Part shown: positions 18,615 to 27,124 of the stretch, piece after piece | Position numbering within the stretch: the first letter of the stretch is position 1 | Layout: each line of letters starts with the position of its first letter | Assembly (NCBI GenBank): GCA_016721865.1 | Contig: JADKHF010000048.1 | Span: 1 to 36,565 of the forward strand | Length of the DNA stretch: 36,565 nt | Direction of reading: 5' to 3' | Source of the DNA: Nitrosomonas sp. | GTDB taxonomy: Bacteria > Pseudomonadota > Gammaproteobacteria > Burkholderiales > Nitrosomonadaceae | Notes under the pieces: generated by a model | What the model saw: only the letters and a program-made list of their open reading frames with translations | The model's database searches: none | What the model was told of the DNA's origin: nothing | Program-made: the position numbers and the translations under genes

Positions 18615-19217
18615 TTAGAATTTCCCAGCGCGTAAAATTTCCACCAAGTGCGTGAGTGCCTGACCGCGATGGCTGATTTGATTTTTCTGCTCTGCAGAAA
18701 GCTCTGCTGATGTTTTACCAAACTCGGGCACAAAGAAATACGGATCGTAACCAAACCCGCCCTCTCCTCGCGGCTGTTCAATAATTTCACCATACCACGA
18801 ACCATCAACAATAATCGGCTGCGGGTCGTCGGCATGGCGTATCAAAACAATCACGCAATAATAATAAGCACGCCGGTCTGAGTTATTTTTAAGCGCTTCA
18901 ATCAACTTCAGGTTATTGCGTTCATCGGACTTTGGCTCTCCGGCATAGCGCGAGGAAAAAACACCCGGCGCGCCATTTAGTGCGCGCACACAAATCCCGG
19001 AGTCATCAGCAAGTGCCGGTAATCCTGAACAGCGGCTGGCATGGCGTGCCTTGGCCAGTGCATTTTCAACAAAGGTACCATGCGGTTCATCAATTTCGCC
19101 CGCGTTAAAAGCCGATTGCGGTATTACTTCGATGGATAAAGGTGCCAGCAAGGTATTTATTTCACGTAACTTGCCTTGATTATTACTCGCGATTACCAGT
19201 TTTTCCAGCTTAGCCAT
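18615..19217 (-). CDS. rdgB: dITP/XTP pyrophosphatase (non-canonical purine NTPase, RdgB/HAM1 family)
   Basis: RdgB hydrolyses dITP, ITP and XTP to monophosphates, keeping deaminated purines out of nucleic acids. The N-terminal 'VIASNNQGKLREI' is the nucleotide-binding motif. 'ALADDSGICVRALNGAPGVF' and 'SSRYAG' carry the metal and base contacts. 'GEGGFGYDPYFFVPE...TSAELS...KNQISHRGQAL' is the C-terminal family signature. At 200 residues it is complete. It overlaps the end of rph by 8 bp, a common pairing. Confidence 0.95.
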   Translation of the reverse strand: MAKLEKLVIASNNQGKLREINTLLAPLSIEVIPQSAFNAGEIDEPHGTFVENALAKARHASRCSGLPALADDSGICVRALNGAPGVFSSRYAGEPKSDERNNLKLIEALKNNSDRRAYYYCVIVLIRHADDPQPIIVDGSWYGEIIEQPRGEGGFGYDPYFFVPEFGKTSAELSAEQKNQISHRGQALTHLVEILRAGKF

Positions 19218-19953
19218 GACTTGCTGTGTCCTGTGCCAAAACTTTTTTCTGTAAAGCGATCAGTTCTTGGATGCCGTGCTGCGCCATATCCAGCATACTG
19301 TCCAATTCTTTTCGGCTGAATGCGGTTCCCTCCGCGGTTCCTTGTACTTCGATCATCCCTTCGTTTCCAGTCATCACCACATTCATATCCGTGTCACACG
19401 AAGAATCTTCAACATAATCCAAATCCAGAACCGGGATTCCCTGATGAATGCCCACTGAAATCGCCGCCACATGGTCAAGGATCGGCGTGGTCTCAATGAG
19501 TTGCCGGTAAATTAATTTCTCGACCGCGTCGTGCAGAGCCACAAAAGCACCGGTAATACTGGCAGTTCGGGTACCGCCATCGGCCTGTATCACGTCACAG
19601 TCAATTTGAATGGTACGTTCTCCCAATTGCTTTAAATCAACAACGGCACGCAAAGCACGTCCGATCAGACGCTGAATTTCCATCGTGCGCCCCGATTGTT
19701 TGCCTTTAGCCGCCTCACGTTGCATGCGTGAATGCGTCGAGCAAGGTAACATGCCGTATTCGGCGGTCAACCACCCTTGCCCCTTTCCTTTGAGAAATGG
19801 AGGAACCTGTTCACTGATGCTGGCTGTGCAGATGACTTTGGTGTCGCCGCATTCAATTAAAATGGAACCATCGGCATGCTTGGTATAGTGGCGTGTGATT
19901 CTAACGGGGCGGATTTGAGCGGGCGTGCGGTGATAACTTCGTGTCATAGTCAA
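19210..19953 (-). CDS. rph: Ribonuclease PH
   Basis: RNase PH is a phosphorolytic 3'-5' exonuclease that trims tRNA precursors. The sequence shows 'RSYHRTPAQIRPVRITRHYT', 'GWLTAEYGMLPCSTHSR', 'RTMEIQRLIGRALRAVVDL' and 'CDVIQADGGTRTASITGAFV', all hallmarks of the family. At 247 residues it is slightly longer than usual. A second ATG two codons in (19947) is an equally good start. It overlaps rdgB and lies 21 bp after map, so map-rph-rdgB could be one transcript. Confidence 0.95.
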   Translation of the reverse strand: MTMTRSYHRTPAQIRPVRITRHYTKHADGSILIECGDTKVICTASISEQVPPFLKGKGQGWLTAEYGMLPCSTHSRMQREAAKGKQSGRTMEIQRLIGRALRAVVDLKQLGERTIQIDCDVIQADGGTRTASITGAFVALHDAVEKLIYRQLIETTPILDHVAAISVGIHQGIPVLDLDYVEDSSCDTDMNVVMTGNEGMIEVQGTAEGTAFSRKELDSMLDMAQHGIQELIALQKKVLAQDTASHG

Positions 19954-19974
19954 TAAAATTCCGGAATGAAAAAC

Positions 19975-20781
19975 TTAACTTGAAAAACGGTAGACGGGTT
20001 TAGCGGGAGCGCCCGCCGATACCGTCAAAACCTCATACCCATCTTCAGTAACCAGGATGGTATGTTCCCACTGCGCCGACAGGCTGCCATCCTTGGTGGT
20101 AATGGTCCAGCCATCCGGAAGATGGCGGATTGCAGCTTTCCCGGCATTAATCATCGGCTCGACTGTAAATATCATCCCCGGCTTAAGTTCCAGACCTGAC
20201 CCCGCACGTCCATAGTGGAGCACTTGGGGATTCTCATGAAATTTTGCGCCAATACCATGCCCGCAAAATTCTCTGACCACACTGTATCCCACCCCTTCAA
20301 CCAGTTTCTGGATGGCATGTCCGACGTCACCCAGATGTTTTCCCGGTGCTATTTCATCGATGCCCCGCCACATCGCTTCAAAAGTCACCTCGCATAAGCG
20401 TTTGGCTTGTATGGATGGCTCACCGACATAAAACATCCGGCTGGTATCCCCATGATAGCCTTCATAAATCACTGTAATATCGATATTAATGATGTCGCCG
20501 TTTTTCAATTTTTTCTGACCCGGAACACCATGACATATCTGATTATTTACCGAAGTGCAGATGGATTTAGGATAAGGCGTGTGCCCGGAAGGCGCATAGT
20601 TCAGCGGTGCAGGTATCGTTTTTTGCACATCTACCATGTAGTTATGGCAGAGCACATCCAATTCTTCGGTAGAAACGCCTGCCACAACAAAGGGGGTTAT
20701 GTAATCAAGAACCTCCGAACCCAGCCGTCCCGCAATCCGCATTTTTTCAATTTCTTGCGGTGTTTTTATCGATACCGTCAT
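19975..20781 (-). CDS. map: Methionine aminopeptidase, type I
   Basis: The enzyme removes the initiator methionine from nascent proteins. All five metal ligands can be counted: Asp101, Asp112 ('HGDTSRMF'), His175 ('CGHGIGAKFHENP'), Glu208 ('TVEPMI') and Glu239 ('WEHTI'). The length of 268 is normal. It is followed by rph and rdgB on the same strand. In many betaproteobacteria map sits near rpsB and glnD; here it does not. Confidence 0.95.
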   Translation of the reverse strand: MTVSIKTPQEIEKMRIAGRLGSEVLDYITPFVVAGVSTEELDVLCHNYMVDVQKTIPAPLNYAPSGHTPYPKSICTSVNNQICHGVPGQKKLKNGDIINIDITVIYEGYHGDTSRMFYVGEPSIQAKRLCEVTFEAMWRGIDEIAPGKHLGDVGHAIQKLVEGVGYSVVREFCGHGIGAKFHENPQVLHYGRAGSGLELKPGMIFTVEPMINAGKAAIRHLPDGWTITTKDGSLSAQWEHTILVTEDGYEVLTVSAGAPAKPVYRFSS

Positions 20782-20882
20782 TATTGTCTTATTGATTATT
20801 CAGTGATAGCTATTGAAAATAGCTGCGATTTCTAAGAATTTAAAATAACCTCTGATTATCCTAATTCACAGGGTGTCATACG

Positions 20883-21479
20883 TTATAAACGTTCGCATTT
20901 ATCTTGCGCCAATTGTGTTTCATCAAATTGCTCGACCAATTTTTGCATCTGTTCTTTAATCCGAGGCGTTGGATTATGAATTACAATTTTTTTAAGGATA
21001 ACACTGCGTTCTTCTATCTTAGCATTTGTAATTCCTTTTTTTTCAATCTCTTTGAATTGTTTCAACGCATCCTTTTGATCGTAAAACATGCCGAGTGATA
21101 TGGCATTTTCCCATTTGCCATCATCTTTTACACGGAAACTGACAATGCCATGATTTCTTAATTTGTTAATTTCACGATTAGCCGCTTCTTTATTCGGAAG
21201 TTGCGGAATATGCAACCAATACATAATGGTATCGCCGGACTCTTCCTGACTATAGAACAAATCAGGAAATAATTCTGATAGCACCGTTTCGGCATACTTT
21301 ATTTGCTCTTCATAAAAATTACCCCACACCAAACAACTCTCTTGCACCGGTACTAATATTATTTTTTCAGGATTAACCAATACCGGCGCACTTGTTGCAC
21401 GTTGCTCAGCAAACTCAAGCCGCATACCAATCTGATAGGCGATATTAATAATCAGTAAAGTAATAAAGATTATTTTCAT
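20883..21479 (-). CDS. SPOR-like membrane-anchored protein
   Basis: A single N-terminal hydrophobic segment ('MKIIFITLLIINIAYQIGM') anchors the protein. The rest is hydrophilic and periplasmic. 'CLVWGNFYEEQIKYAETVLS' and then 'YWLHIPQLPNKEAANREINK', followed by 'ISLGMFYDQKDALKQFKEIE', matches the pattern of SPOR repeats, which bind peptidoglycan stripped of stem peptides. A charged C-terminal tail ends 'LAQDKCERL'. The SPOR call comes from pattern recognition and is moderate. It is divergent from cytochrome c4. Confidence 0.55.
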   Translation of the reverse strand: MKIIFITLLIINIAYQIGMRLEFAEQRATSAPVLVNPEKIILVPVQESCLVWGNFYEEQIKYAETVLSELFPDLFYSQEESGDTIMYWLHIPQLPNKEAANREINKLRNHGIVSFRVKDDGKWENAISLGMFYDQKDALKQFKEIEKKGITNAKIEERSVILKKIVIHNPTPRIKEQMQKLVEQFDETQLAQDKCERL

Positions 21480-21521
21480 TGAAAAATAAAATATTTAATA
21501 ATGGGGATTAACTTAATTATG

Positions 21522-21550
21522 TTGTTAACAGTCTTGTGCCTTGCTAAAAT
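21522..21550 (+). promoter_or_regulatory. Candidate sigma-70 promoter of cytochrome c4 gene
   Basis: TTGTTA (21522-21527) and TAAAAT (21545-21550) are separated by 17 bp. This is an acceptable -35/-10 pair 62 bp upstream of the start codon. Confidence 0.4.
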
Positions 21551-21612
21551 ATAACGTTAATTCTTAAACAAACCTACCAACTTTTGATTGCCTTTAAATA
21601 CGGAATAGAGAT

Positions 21613-22260
21613 ATGAAAATAATTAAGAATATGGTAATACTCGCAACATTCGCTATGGTTGCACCACTCGCAGCCGAAACGGATGACAATGTGGATGCTG
21701 CTCCCGCGACCGTTACAGAAATTGCATCTGGCGTATGTGCGGGCTGCCACAATGCCGATGGTAACAGTGTCATCCCGATGAATCCTATCCTGGCCGGGCA
21801 ACATGCTGAGTATATCACCAAGCAGTTGCTTGATTTTAAAGCAACCGAGAGTGAGCCTGCAAAACGTAACAGTCCTGTCATGTCTTCGATGGTCGCGGCG
21901 CTTTCACAGGATGATATGAAAAATCTTGGCGAATACTATGCCAAACAAAAGGCAAATCCAAGCCAGGTAGCTACCGATGCTGATGAAAAATTAATTGCAA
22001 AGGGAAAAATTCTTTATCATGGCGGCAATCTTGAAGATGGCATACCCGCTTGTGCCGGCTGTCATGGCCCAAAAGGATCCGGTATCCCGCCTCACTATCC
22101 TGCGGTAGCCGGGCAGCATGCCGAATACACGCTGACACAATTGCAACTGTTTGATAAGAAAGAGCGAACAAATGACAAGGCAGTGATGCGGAATGTTCTC
22201 AGCCGTATGAATGGACAAGAAATGCGCGCAGTTTCAGCCTATATTTCTACGTTGCGTTAG
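21613..22260 (+). CDS. Dihaem cytochrome c4
   Basis: A Sec signal peptide (cleavage likely after 'PLAAE') sends the protein to the periplasm. Two homologous halves each hold a CAGCH haem c site (Cys42/Cys45/His46 and Cys147/Cys150/His151). Each half also repeats 'AGQHAEY(I/T)xxQL' and has downstream methionines that can be distal ligands (Met90/93 and those in 'AVMRNVLSRMNG'). Cytochrome c4 carries electrons to terminal oxidases; in ammonia oxidisers such proteins are thought to link the quinol pool and oxidase. The 215-residue size is typical. A likely promoter lies upstream and a terminator follows. Confidence 0.9.
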   Translation: MKIIKNMVILATFAMVAPLAAETDDNVDAAPATVTEIASGVCAGCHNADGNSVIPMNPILAGQHAEYITKQLLDFKATESEPAKRNSPVMSSMVAALSQDDMKNLGEYYAKQKANPSQVATDADEKLIAKGKILYHGGNLEDGIPACAGCHGPKGSGIPPHYPAVAGQHAEYTLTQLQLFDKKERTNDKAVMRNVLSRMNGQEMRAVSAYISTLR

Positions 22261-22282
22261 AACAATCTTTCTCTGTTCAAAC

Positions 22283-22309
22283 AAAAAGGCGGCATCTGCC
22301 GCCTTTTTT
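22283..22309. terminator. Bidirectional rho-independent terminator between cytochrome c4 and hemL
   Basis: The perfect inverted repeat aaaaaggcggca / tgccgccttttt has runs of A before and T after. It lies between two convergent genes and can serve both. Confidence 0.88.
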
Positions 22310-22348
22310 ATTATCTCCAAGATCTAAACGCTATTCAGACTACTTTTA

Positions 22349-23641
22349 TTACCAGTTCTTAAATATTTTCTCTGCAGCAGCCAATGTCTTATCTAATTCA
22401 TTATCGCCATGCATTGATGATACGAAGCCAGCTTCAAATGCCGATGGCGCAAAATAGATTCCTTCGTCTAACATGGCGTGAAAGAAACGATTAAAAGCTT
22501 CCTTATCACATTGCATAACTTCAGCAAAGCTAGTGGGAATATTCTTTCTGAAATACAATCCAAACATACCACCGATTGATTGCGCACAAAAATCAATGCC
22601 ATGATTCTTTGCTGCAGTAGTAATGCCATCAACCAACTGCCGCGTCCTTTCTCCTAATTTCTCATAAAAACCAGGCGCTTGCACCTGTTTCAGCGTAGCG
22701 AGTCCGGCCGCAACTGCCACCGGATTACCGGAAAGCGTACCTGCCTGATAAACCGGACCCAGTGGTGCCAGGCATTGCATGATTTCGCGGCGCCCGCCAA
22801 ACGCAGCCATCGGCATACCACCCCCAATCACTTTTCCTAATGCAGTCAGATCGGGCTTGATCTGATATAGCCCTTGTGCGCACCCGAGGCCGACACGGAA
22901 TCCCGTCATGACTTCATCGAATATCAGCACACTGCCGTTTTGCGTACACAGCGTTCGGAGTCTGGCAAGAAAATCCGCCTTGGGAGCAACCAGATTCATG
23001 TTTCCTGCAACCGGTTCAACAATCACCGCAGCAATTTCCTGCCCCCATTTGTTAAATGCCTCTTCAATGCCTGATATGTCATTGTAATCCAGGACAATCG
23101 TATGCCCGGCGGTCTCAGCCGGTACACCGGCAGAACTCGGATTGCCGAAAGTTAATGCACCAGAACCTGCTTTAACCAGCAAAGAATCATCGTGACCGTG
23201 ATAGCAGCCTTGAAATTTAATGGTTTTGCTTCTGCCGGTAAAACCACGCGCCAGCCGAATTACACTCATGCCCGCTTCAGTACCGGAACTCACCAATCTG
23301 ACTTGTTCAATGGAAGGAACCAACTGACAAATCAATTTTGCAATGTCCAGCTCTGCTTCCGTCGGCGCGCCAAAGGTTAAGCCATTTTGTGCGGCTATTT
23401 GAACTGCTTTCACCACGTCCGGATGCGCATGACCCAGAATCAGGGGGCCCCATGAACCCACATAATCGATGTACGATTTACCGTCAGCATCCCAGAAATA
23501 TGCCCCTTCTCCACGTTGAAAAAAAACAGGCTCGCCACCGACCGATTTAAAAGCGCGTACCGGAGAATTAACGCCGCCTGGAATATATTGCTGGGATTGT
23601 TCAAATAACTGATGATTGCGTGAAGTCATTGGGGTACTCAT
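22349..23641 (-). CDS. hemL: Glutamate-1-semialdehyde 2,1-aminomutase
   Basis: HemL converts glutamate-1-semialdehyde to 5-aminolevulinate, the first committed tetrapyrrole precursor of the C5 pathway. The PLP lysine is Lys270 in 'ALGKVIGGGMPMAAFGG'. 'IFDEVMTGFR' provides the Asp that contacts the PLP nitrogen. 'PGGVNSPVRAFKSVGGEP' and 'CYHGHDDSLLVKAGSG' are family signatures. Residues 119-127 read 'SGTEAGMSV', where I would expect Thr instead of Gly at 124. The length of 430 is normal. It is the last gene of a thiD-thiE-hemL cluster and supplies haem for a cytochrome-rich cell. Confidence 0.95.
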   Translation of the reverse strand: MSTPMTSRNHQLFEQSQQYIPGGVNSPVRAFKSVGGEPVFFQRGEGAYFWDADGKSYIDYVGSWGPLILGHAHPDVVKAVQIAAQNGLTFGAPTEAELDIAKLICQLVPSIEQVRLVSSGTEAGMSVIRLARGFTGRSKTIKFQGCYHGHDDSLLVKAGSGALTFGNPSSAGVPAETAGHTIVLDYNDISGIEEAFNKWGQEIAAVIVEPVAGNMNLVAPKADFLARLRTLCTQNGSVLIFDEVMTGFRVGLGCAQGLYQIKPDLTALGKVIGGGMPMAAFGGRREIMQCLAPLGPVYQAGTLSGNPVAVAAGLATLKQVQAPGFYEKLGERTRQLVDGITTAAKNHGIDFCAQSIGGMFGLYFRKNIPTSFAEVMQCDKEAFNRFFHAMLDEGIYFAPSAFEAGFVSSMHGDNELDKTLAAAEKIFKNW

Positions 23642-23677
23642 GATAAAAATTATAAATAAAAACCGGTTATAAAGATG

Positions 23678-24324
23678 TTAATTTGTTTCTGCAAATAATT
23701 GTGCATAGCGTGCTGCTTTTACTTTAACGTTTTCGGACTGGAACAAATCATTACAAACAGCTATTGCAGCACATCCGCTTTGAATAACCATTCTGGCATT
23801 AGTCAATCGAATACCGCCAATCCCAACAATAGGAACAGTGATCTTTTTTTTGGCTTCACCGATTAAATTAACTGTAACAGAAACTGTATTGGGTTTTGTC
23901 AATGAAGGAAAAAGGCGCCAAAGGCGACATAATCCGCACCTTCTTTTTCAGCCCGGATCGCCTGGTCCAGATTGTTATAGCAGGAAGCACCAATAATTTT
24001 ATTGCATCCTAACTGATCTCTTGCTTCTAATATCGCTGCATCATGCTGACCGACATGCAATCCGTCCGCATCAATCTCCATGGCCAGATCGAGGTAATCA
24101 TTGATAATCAGAGGAATTTCGTACTCTCTACAAAGTTGCAATAACAGTCTGGCTTGCTCCCGCAACAAAATCCGGTTCGCTGATTTATTACGATATTGTA
24201 TGAGTTTCGCCCCGCCTTCCAACGCCTGTCGCGTCTTGTCAAGCAAGTTCCAGGTATTCTCAAGCTCTGGAGTAATCGCATACAACCCGCTAATCTTCGG
24301 GTTTCTCAAGGACCAACCCTTCAT
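23678..24324 (-). CDS. thiE: Thiamine-phosphate synthase, one frameshift
   Basis: ThiE joins HMP-pyrophosphate to thiazole phosphate to make thiamine phosphate. The TIM-barrel signatures 'LIQYRNKSAN', 'IINDYLDLAMEIDADGLHVG' with 'QHD', 'IIGASCYN' and 'YVAFGAFF' are present, and 'VPIVGIGGI' binds phosphate. The frame breaks at the A5 run 23909-23913 on the plus strand (T5 on the coding strand). One more T turns 'GAFFLH-stop' into 'GAFFPSLTKPNTV' and yields 215 residues, the family length. Its start overlaps thiD by 35 bp. The break is probably a sequencing error. Confidence 0.9.
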
Positions 24325-25153
24325 TCTCGCTCTCTGTTTCTTCTATATCTTTAACCCAGAAAAGTCTGTTCGGGATATATTGTCCCATTCCGGGACGAAA
24401 CCCGCTCTGCAACGTGTGCCAGGTGTAATCCTGCGCTTCAATGACGCTTTCGCTGACAGACAATCCATTGGCTAATGAAGCGGCTATCGCCGATGCCAAA
24501 GTACAACCCGATCCATGATAAGTATTTTCGAGTCTTTCCCATTCATCGGTGCGCACCACACCATCAGCAGCGAACAATGTATTCACCACGTGCGCCGAAT
24601 TTTCATGCGTGCCAGTTATCAATACATATTCGCATCCCATGTCTAGCAATCTTTGTGCACAGAGACTTAAATCGAGCTTGAATTCATTAGCGTCATTCTC
24701 CTGTTGCGCAAGATGCCTGGCTTCCAGACTATTGGGCGTTAATATGGTAACTTGCGGAAGCAACAGTTCACGCATCGCATCAATCATTTCTTCGTTGGCC
24801 AGTTCATCCCCGCGACCGGAGGTTAATATCGGGTCCATTACCAAAGGAATATGGGGGTAATCCGAAACAATTTCTGCAATGGCAGCGATGATCTCAACGC
24901 TGCCTAGCAGGCCAATCTTAAAGACATGAACAGGCATATCTTCCAAAACCGCTCTCGCCTGATCAGCGACCCATTCTGAATCCAGCGGCATCACATCCTC
25001 GACACCAGCCGTATCCTGAACGGTTATCGCCGTTATAATTGATAATGGATGGCACCCCATACTGGCAATGGTGAGTATATCAGCCTGTAGGCCGGCTCCA
25101 CCACTGGGGTCATTGGCTGCAAAAGAAAGTACGATAGGGGGTGGCTGTAACAT
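24290..25153 (-). CDS. thiD: Hydroxymethylpyrimidine/phosphomethylpyrimidine kinase
   Basis: ThiD phosphorylates HMP and then HMP-phosphate for thiamine synthesis. 'SFAANDPSGGAGLQADILT' is the substrate and N-terminal motif, 'VMDPILTSGRG' the conserved middle, and 'YHGSGCTLASAIAASLANG' the anion-hole and catalytic Cys/Gly region of ribokinase-like kinases. At 287 residues it is slightly longer than usual because of an acidic C-terminal tail that overlaps thiE. The upstream gap to rubredoxin is only 52 bp and holds no TPP riboswitch. Confidence 0.93.
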   Translation of the reverse strand: MLQPPPIVLSFAANDPSGGAGLQADILTIASMGCHPLSIITAITVQDTAGVEDVMPLDSEWVADQARAVLEDMPVHVFKIGLLGSVEIIAAIAEIVSDYPHIPLVMDPILTSGRGDELANEEMIDAMRELLLPQVTILTPNSLEARHLAQQENDANEFKLDLSLCAQRLLDMGCEYVLITGTHENSAHVVNTLFAADGVVRTDEWERLENTYHGSGCTLASAIAASLANGLSVSESVIEAQDYTWHTLQSGFRPGMGQYIPNRLFWVKDIEETESENEGLVLEKPED

Positions 25154-25205
25154 GCATTAATACCGTAAAATGTCATTTTAACCTAAAAGGAAATTGCTAT
25201 CTATC

Positions 25206-25394
25206 ATGCCTACCGAAGAGAATCGTGATTACAATCGATACATGTGTTTAATTTGTGGCTTTATTTATGATGAAGCCGTGGGATCTCCGGATGAAGGCAT
25301 CGCACCAGGCACCCGCTGGGAAGATGTGCCGATTAATTGGACCTGCCCGGAATGTGGTGCGCGTAAAGAAGATTTTGAAATGGTAAAAATATAA
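25206..25394 (+). CDS. Rubredoxin
   Basis: This 62-residue protein binds one iron by four cysteines: 'YMCLICGFIYDEA' (14, 17) and 'WTCPECGARKEDFEMV' (47, 50). It carries single electrons in the cytoplasm, for example to oxygen-reducing or stress enzymes. I choose ATG 25206 because the AAGGAA at 25187-25192 lies 13 bases before it. The TTG at 25194 is too close to that site, and a later ATG at 25242 would remove residues common in the family's N-terminus. gloA starts on the next base. Confidence 0.93.
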   Translation: MPTEENRDYNRYMCLICGFIYDEAVGSPDEGIAPGTRWEDVPINWTCPECGARKEDFEMVKI

Positions 25395-25784
25395 ATGCGT
25401 ATTCTGCATACCATGCTTCGAGTCGGCAATCTTGAAAAATCGCTTACGTTTTACACGCAAGTATTGGGTATGAAATTACTGCGCCGCAAAGATTATCCCG
25501 ATGGCAAATTTACACTTGCATTTGTTGGTTATCAGGATGAAGCGAGCGGCGCTGTCCTTGAACTGACACACAATTGGGACACCCCGTCATATAACCTTGG
25601 GGAAGGCTTTGGCCACATTGCCATTGAAGTCGATGATGCATATCAGGCCTGCGAGAATACCAAGAAACTGGGTGGAAAAGTAACTCGAGAAGCAGGTCCG
25701 ATGAAACACGGCACAACGGTAATCGCGTTTATAGAAGATCCCGACGGATATAAAATAGAATTTATTCAGAAAAAAACAGCCTGA
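25395..25784 (+). CDS. gloA: Lactoylglutathione lyase (glyoxalase I)
   Basis: GloA converts the methylglyoxal-glutathione hemithioacetal to S-lactoylglutathione. The metal ligands sit at exactly the E. coli positions: His5, Glu56, His74 and Glu122. 'MLRVGNLEKSLTFYTQVLGM' and 'FIEDPDGYKIEFIQ' are the family signatures. At 129 residues it is of the short, nickel-type class. It is directly coupled to rubredoxin with no gap. Confidence 0.94.
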   Translation: MRILHTMLRVGNLEKSLTFYTQVLGMKLLRRKDYPDGKFTLAFVGYQDEASGAVLELTHNWDTPSYNLGEGFGHIAIEVDDAYQACENTKKLGGKVTREAGPMKHGTTVIAFIEDPDGYKIEFIQKKTA

Positions 25785-25831
25785 CCCTATAAAATCAGCA
25801 ACTACCAATTCAGCGATACGCTTCCTGCCAA

Positions 25832-26535
25832 CTATCCATGCAATAAAAAAATTGTCGGTATCTTGTTGATATCCGGTAGAGAACGCTTCCATTCTTTAAC
25901 GGATTTCGTGGCAACCAGCTCACTGGAAAAGGTAAGGTGACTCGCGATACATAAATCCGTGCTGTCAGAACAGACGTTAACCAACTGCTCCAGCAATTTC
26001 TGATTACGGTAAGGCGCCTCGATAAAAATCTGTGTTTGCTTCAGACTAATTGATAATTTCTCCAACTCCACTATTCTGCTTGCTCGGGCTGTGCTTTCAA
26101 CCGGCAAGTAACCGTGAAAGGTAAAACGTTGACCATTTAAACCCGATGCCATCAGCGCCAGCAATATGGATGAAGGTCCGACTAATGACACCACCGTAAT
26201 GTTATTTTTATGCGCCAATCGGACTAATTCAGCACCAGGATCCGCCACTGCGGGACAACCCGCTTCCGATAACAACCCCACATCGTGTCCGGCCAATATT
26301 GGATCCAGCAATGCCGACAGATCTTTTGGTGACGTATGCTCATTCAAGGTTTGCATGCTTAATTCTTGCAATGAATGCTTACAATCAATCTGTTTCAGAA
26401 ATTGCCTTGCCGTTTTGGGATGCTCAACAATGAAATGCGAAATCTGAGCGATACACTGCTGCACTGCCAATGGCAATGCCCAAGCGATGCTTTCCTGACT
26501 GATGGGGTTGGGATCAGATAAAGTTTACCGGTCAT
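25832..26535 (-). CDS. RsmI-like SAM-dependent methyltransferase (tetrapyrrole methylase fold), one frameshift
   Basis: The true start is the ATG at 26535 ('MTGKLYLIPTP'). A C is missing from the C4 run (plus-strand GGGG 26504-26507). With C5 the frame runs into 'ISQESIAWALPLAVQQC' and gives 234 residues. 'VGLLSEAGCPAVADPGAELV' and 'SLVGPSSILLALMASGLNGQ' followed by 'RFTFHGYLP' match the SAM-binding core of the RsmI family. The 'EAGCPAVADPG' version differs from RsmI itself ('DAGTPxxSDPG'), so this is a sister family whose RNA target I do not know. It is convergent with gloA. Confidence 0.82.
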
Positions 26536-26594
26536 TGGAATACCGGTGATTTGAAGGAATCTAACACAAGGTCAAAGCCAACAGCCAACATCTC

Positions 26595-26978
26595 CTAGTG
26601 GAGAATTCTGGGAACACTGAGTATAAATTCCGGTATCGCAACATCGAAATGAACGCCATCTTCAGCCGCCATCTGATAACTTCCTTTCATCGATCCCACA
26701 GGTGTTGAAATCACGGTCCCGCTGGTATATTCAAAGCTATCACCCGGCTTAAGCAACGGCTGCTCACCCACGACGCCCAGCCCCCGTACTTCCTGACTAG
26801 TCCCATCCCCATTATCGATGATCCAGTGCCTGCTTATTAATTGAGTAGCCACAGTGCCCGTATTTGCAATGGTTATGATGTAAGCAAATACATGTCTTTC
26901 TGCATCTTCATCGGATTGATCAGGCAGATATACAGTGCGGACACTGACATCAATTTCATATTTTTTCTCTTCGGCCAT
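26595..26978 (-). CDS. apaG: ApaG/Co2+-Mg2+ efflux-associated protein
   Basis: ApaG is a small immunoglobulin-like beta-sandwich of unclear molecular role, linked genetically to Co2+ resistance and Mg2+ efflux. 'YIITIANTGTVATQLISRHW' and 'IIDNGDG...EVRGLGVVGEQP' with 'LLKPGDSFEYTSGT' are characteristic. I choose ATG 26978 ('MAEEKKYEIDVSVRTVYLP'), giving 127 residues, the family norm. An upstream ATG at 27038 would add 20 residues not seen in the family. It is divergent from rpe, a neighbourhood common in betaproteobacteria. Confidence 0.9.
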   Translation of the reverse strand: MAEEKKYEIDVSVRTVYLPDQSDEDAERHVFAYIITIANTGTVATQLISRHWIIDNGDGTSQEVRGLGVVGEQPLLKPGDSFEYTSGTVISTPVGSMKGSYQMAAEDGVHFDVAIPEFILSVPRILH

Positions 26979-27124
26979 CTTTTCGTTCCATCTGTTTTTT
27001 ATTAGTGTATCAAAAAAAGTATAAGGCGTATTACTCAAGATAATTTACTTTTTTATTTCCACTCTTTTACGCGCAATTCGTCATTTACGGTTAAAATAAC
27101 GGATTTGTTTATTGAGAGGTTTTC

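Noticed and set aside
25154..25205. TPP riboswitch upstream of thiD
   Set aside because: The gap is only 52 bp and lacks the conserved TPP aptamer elements.
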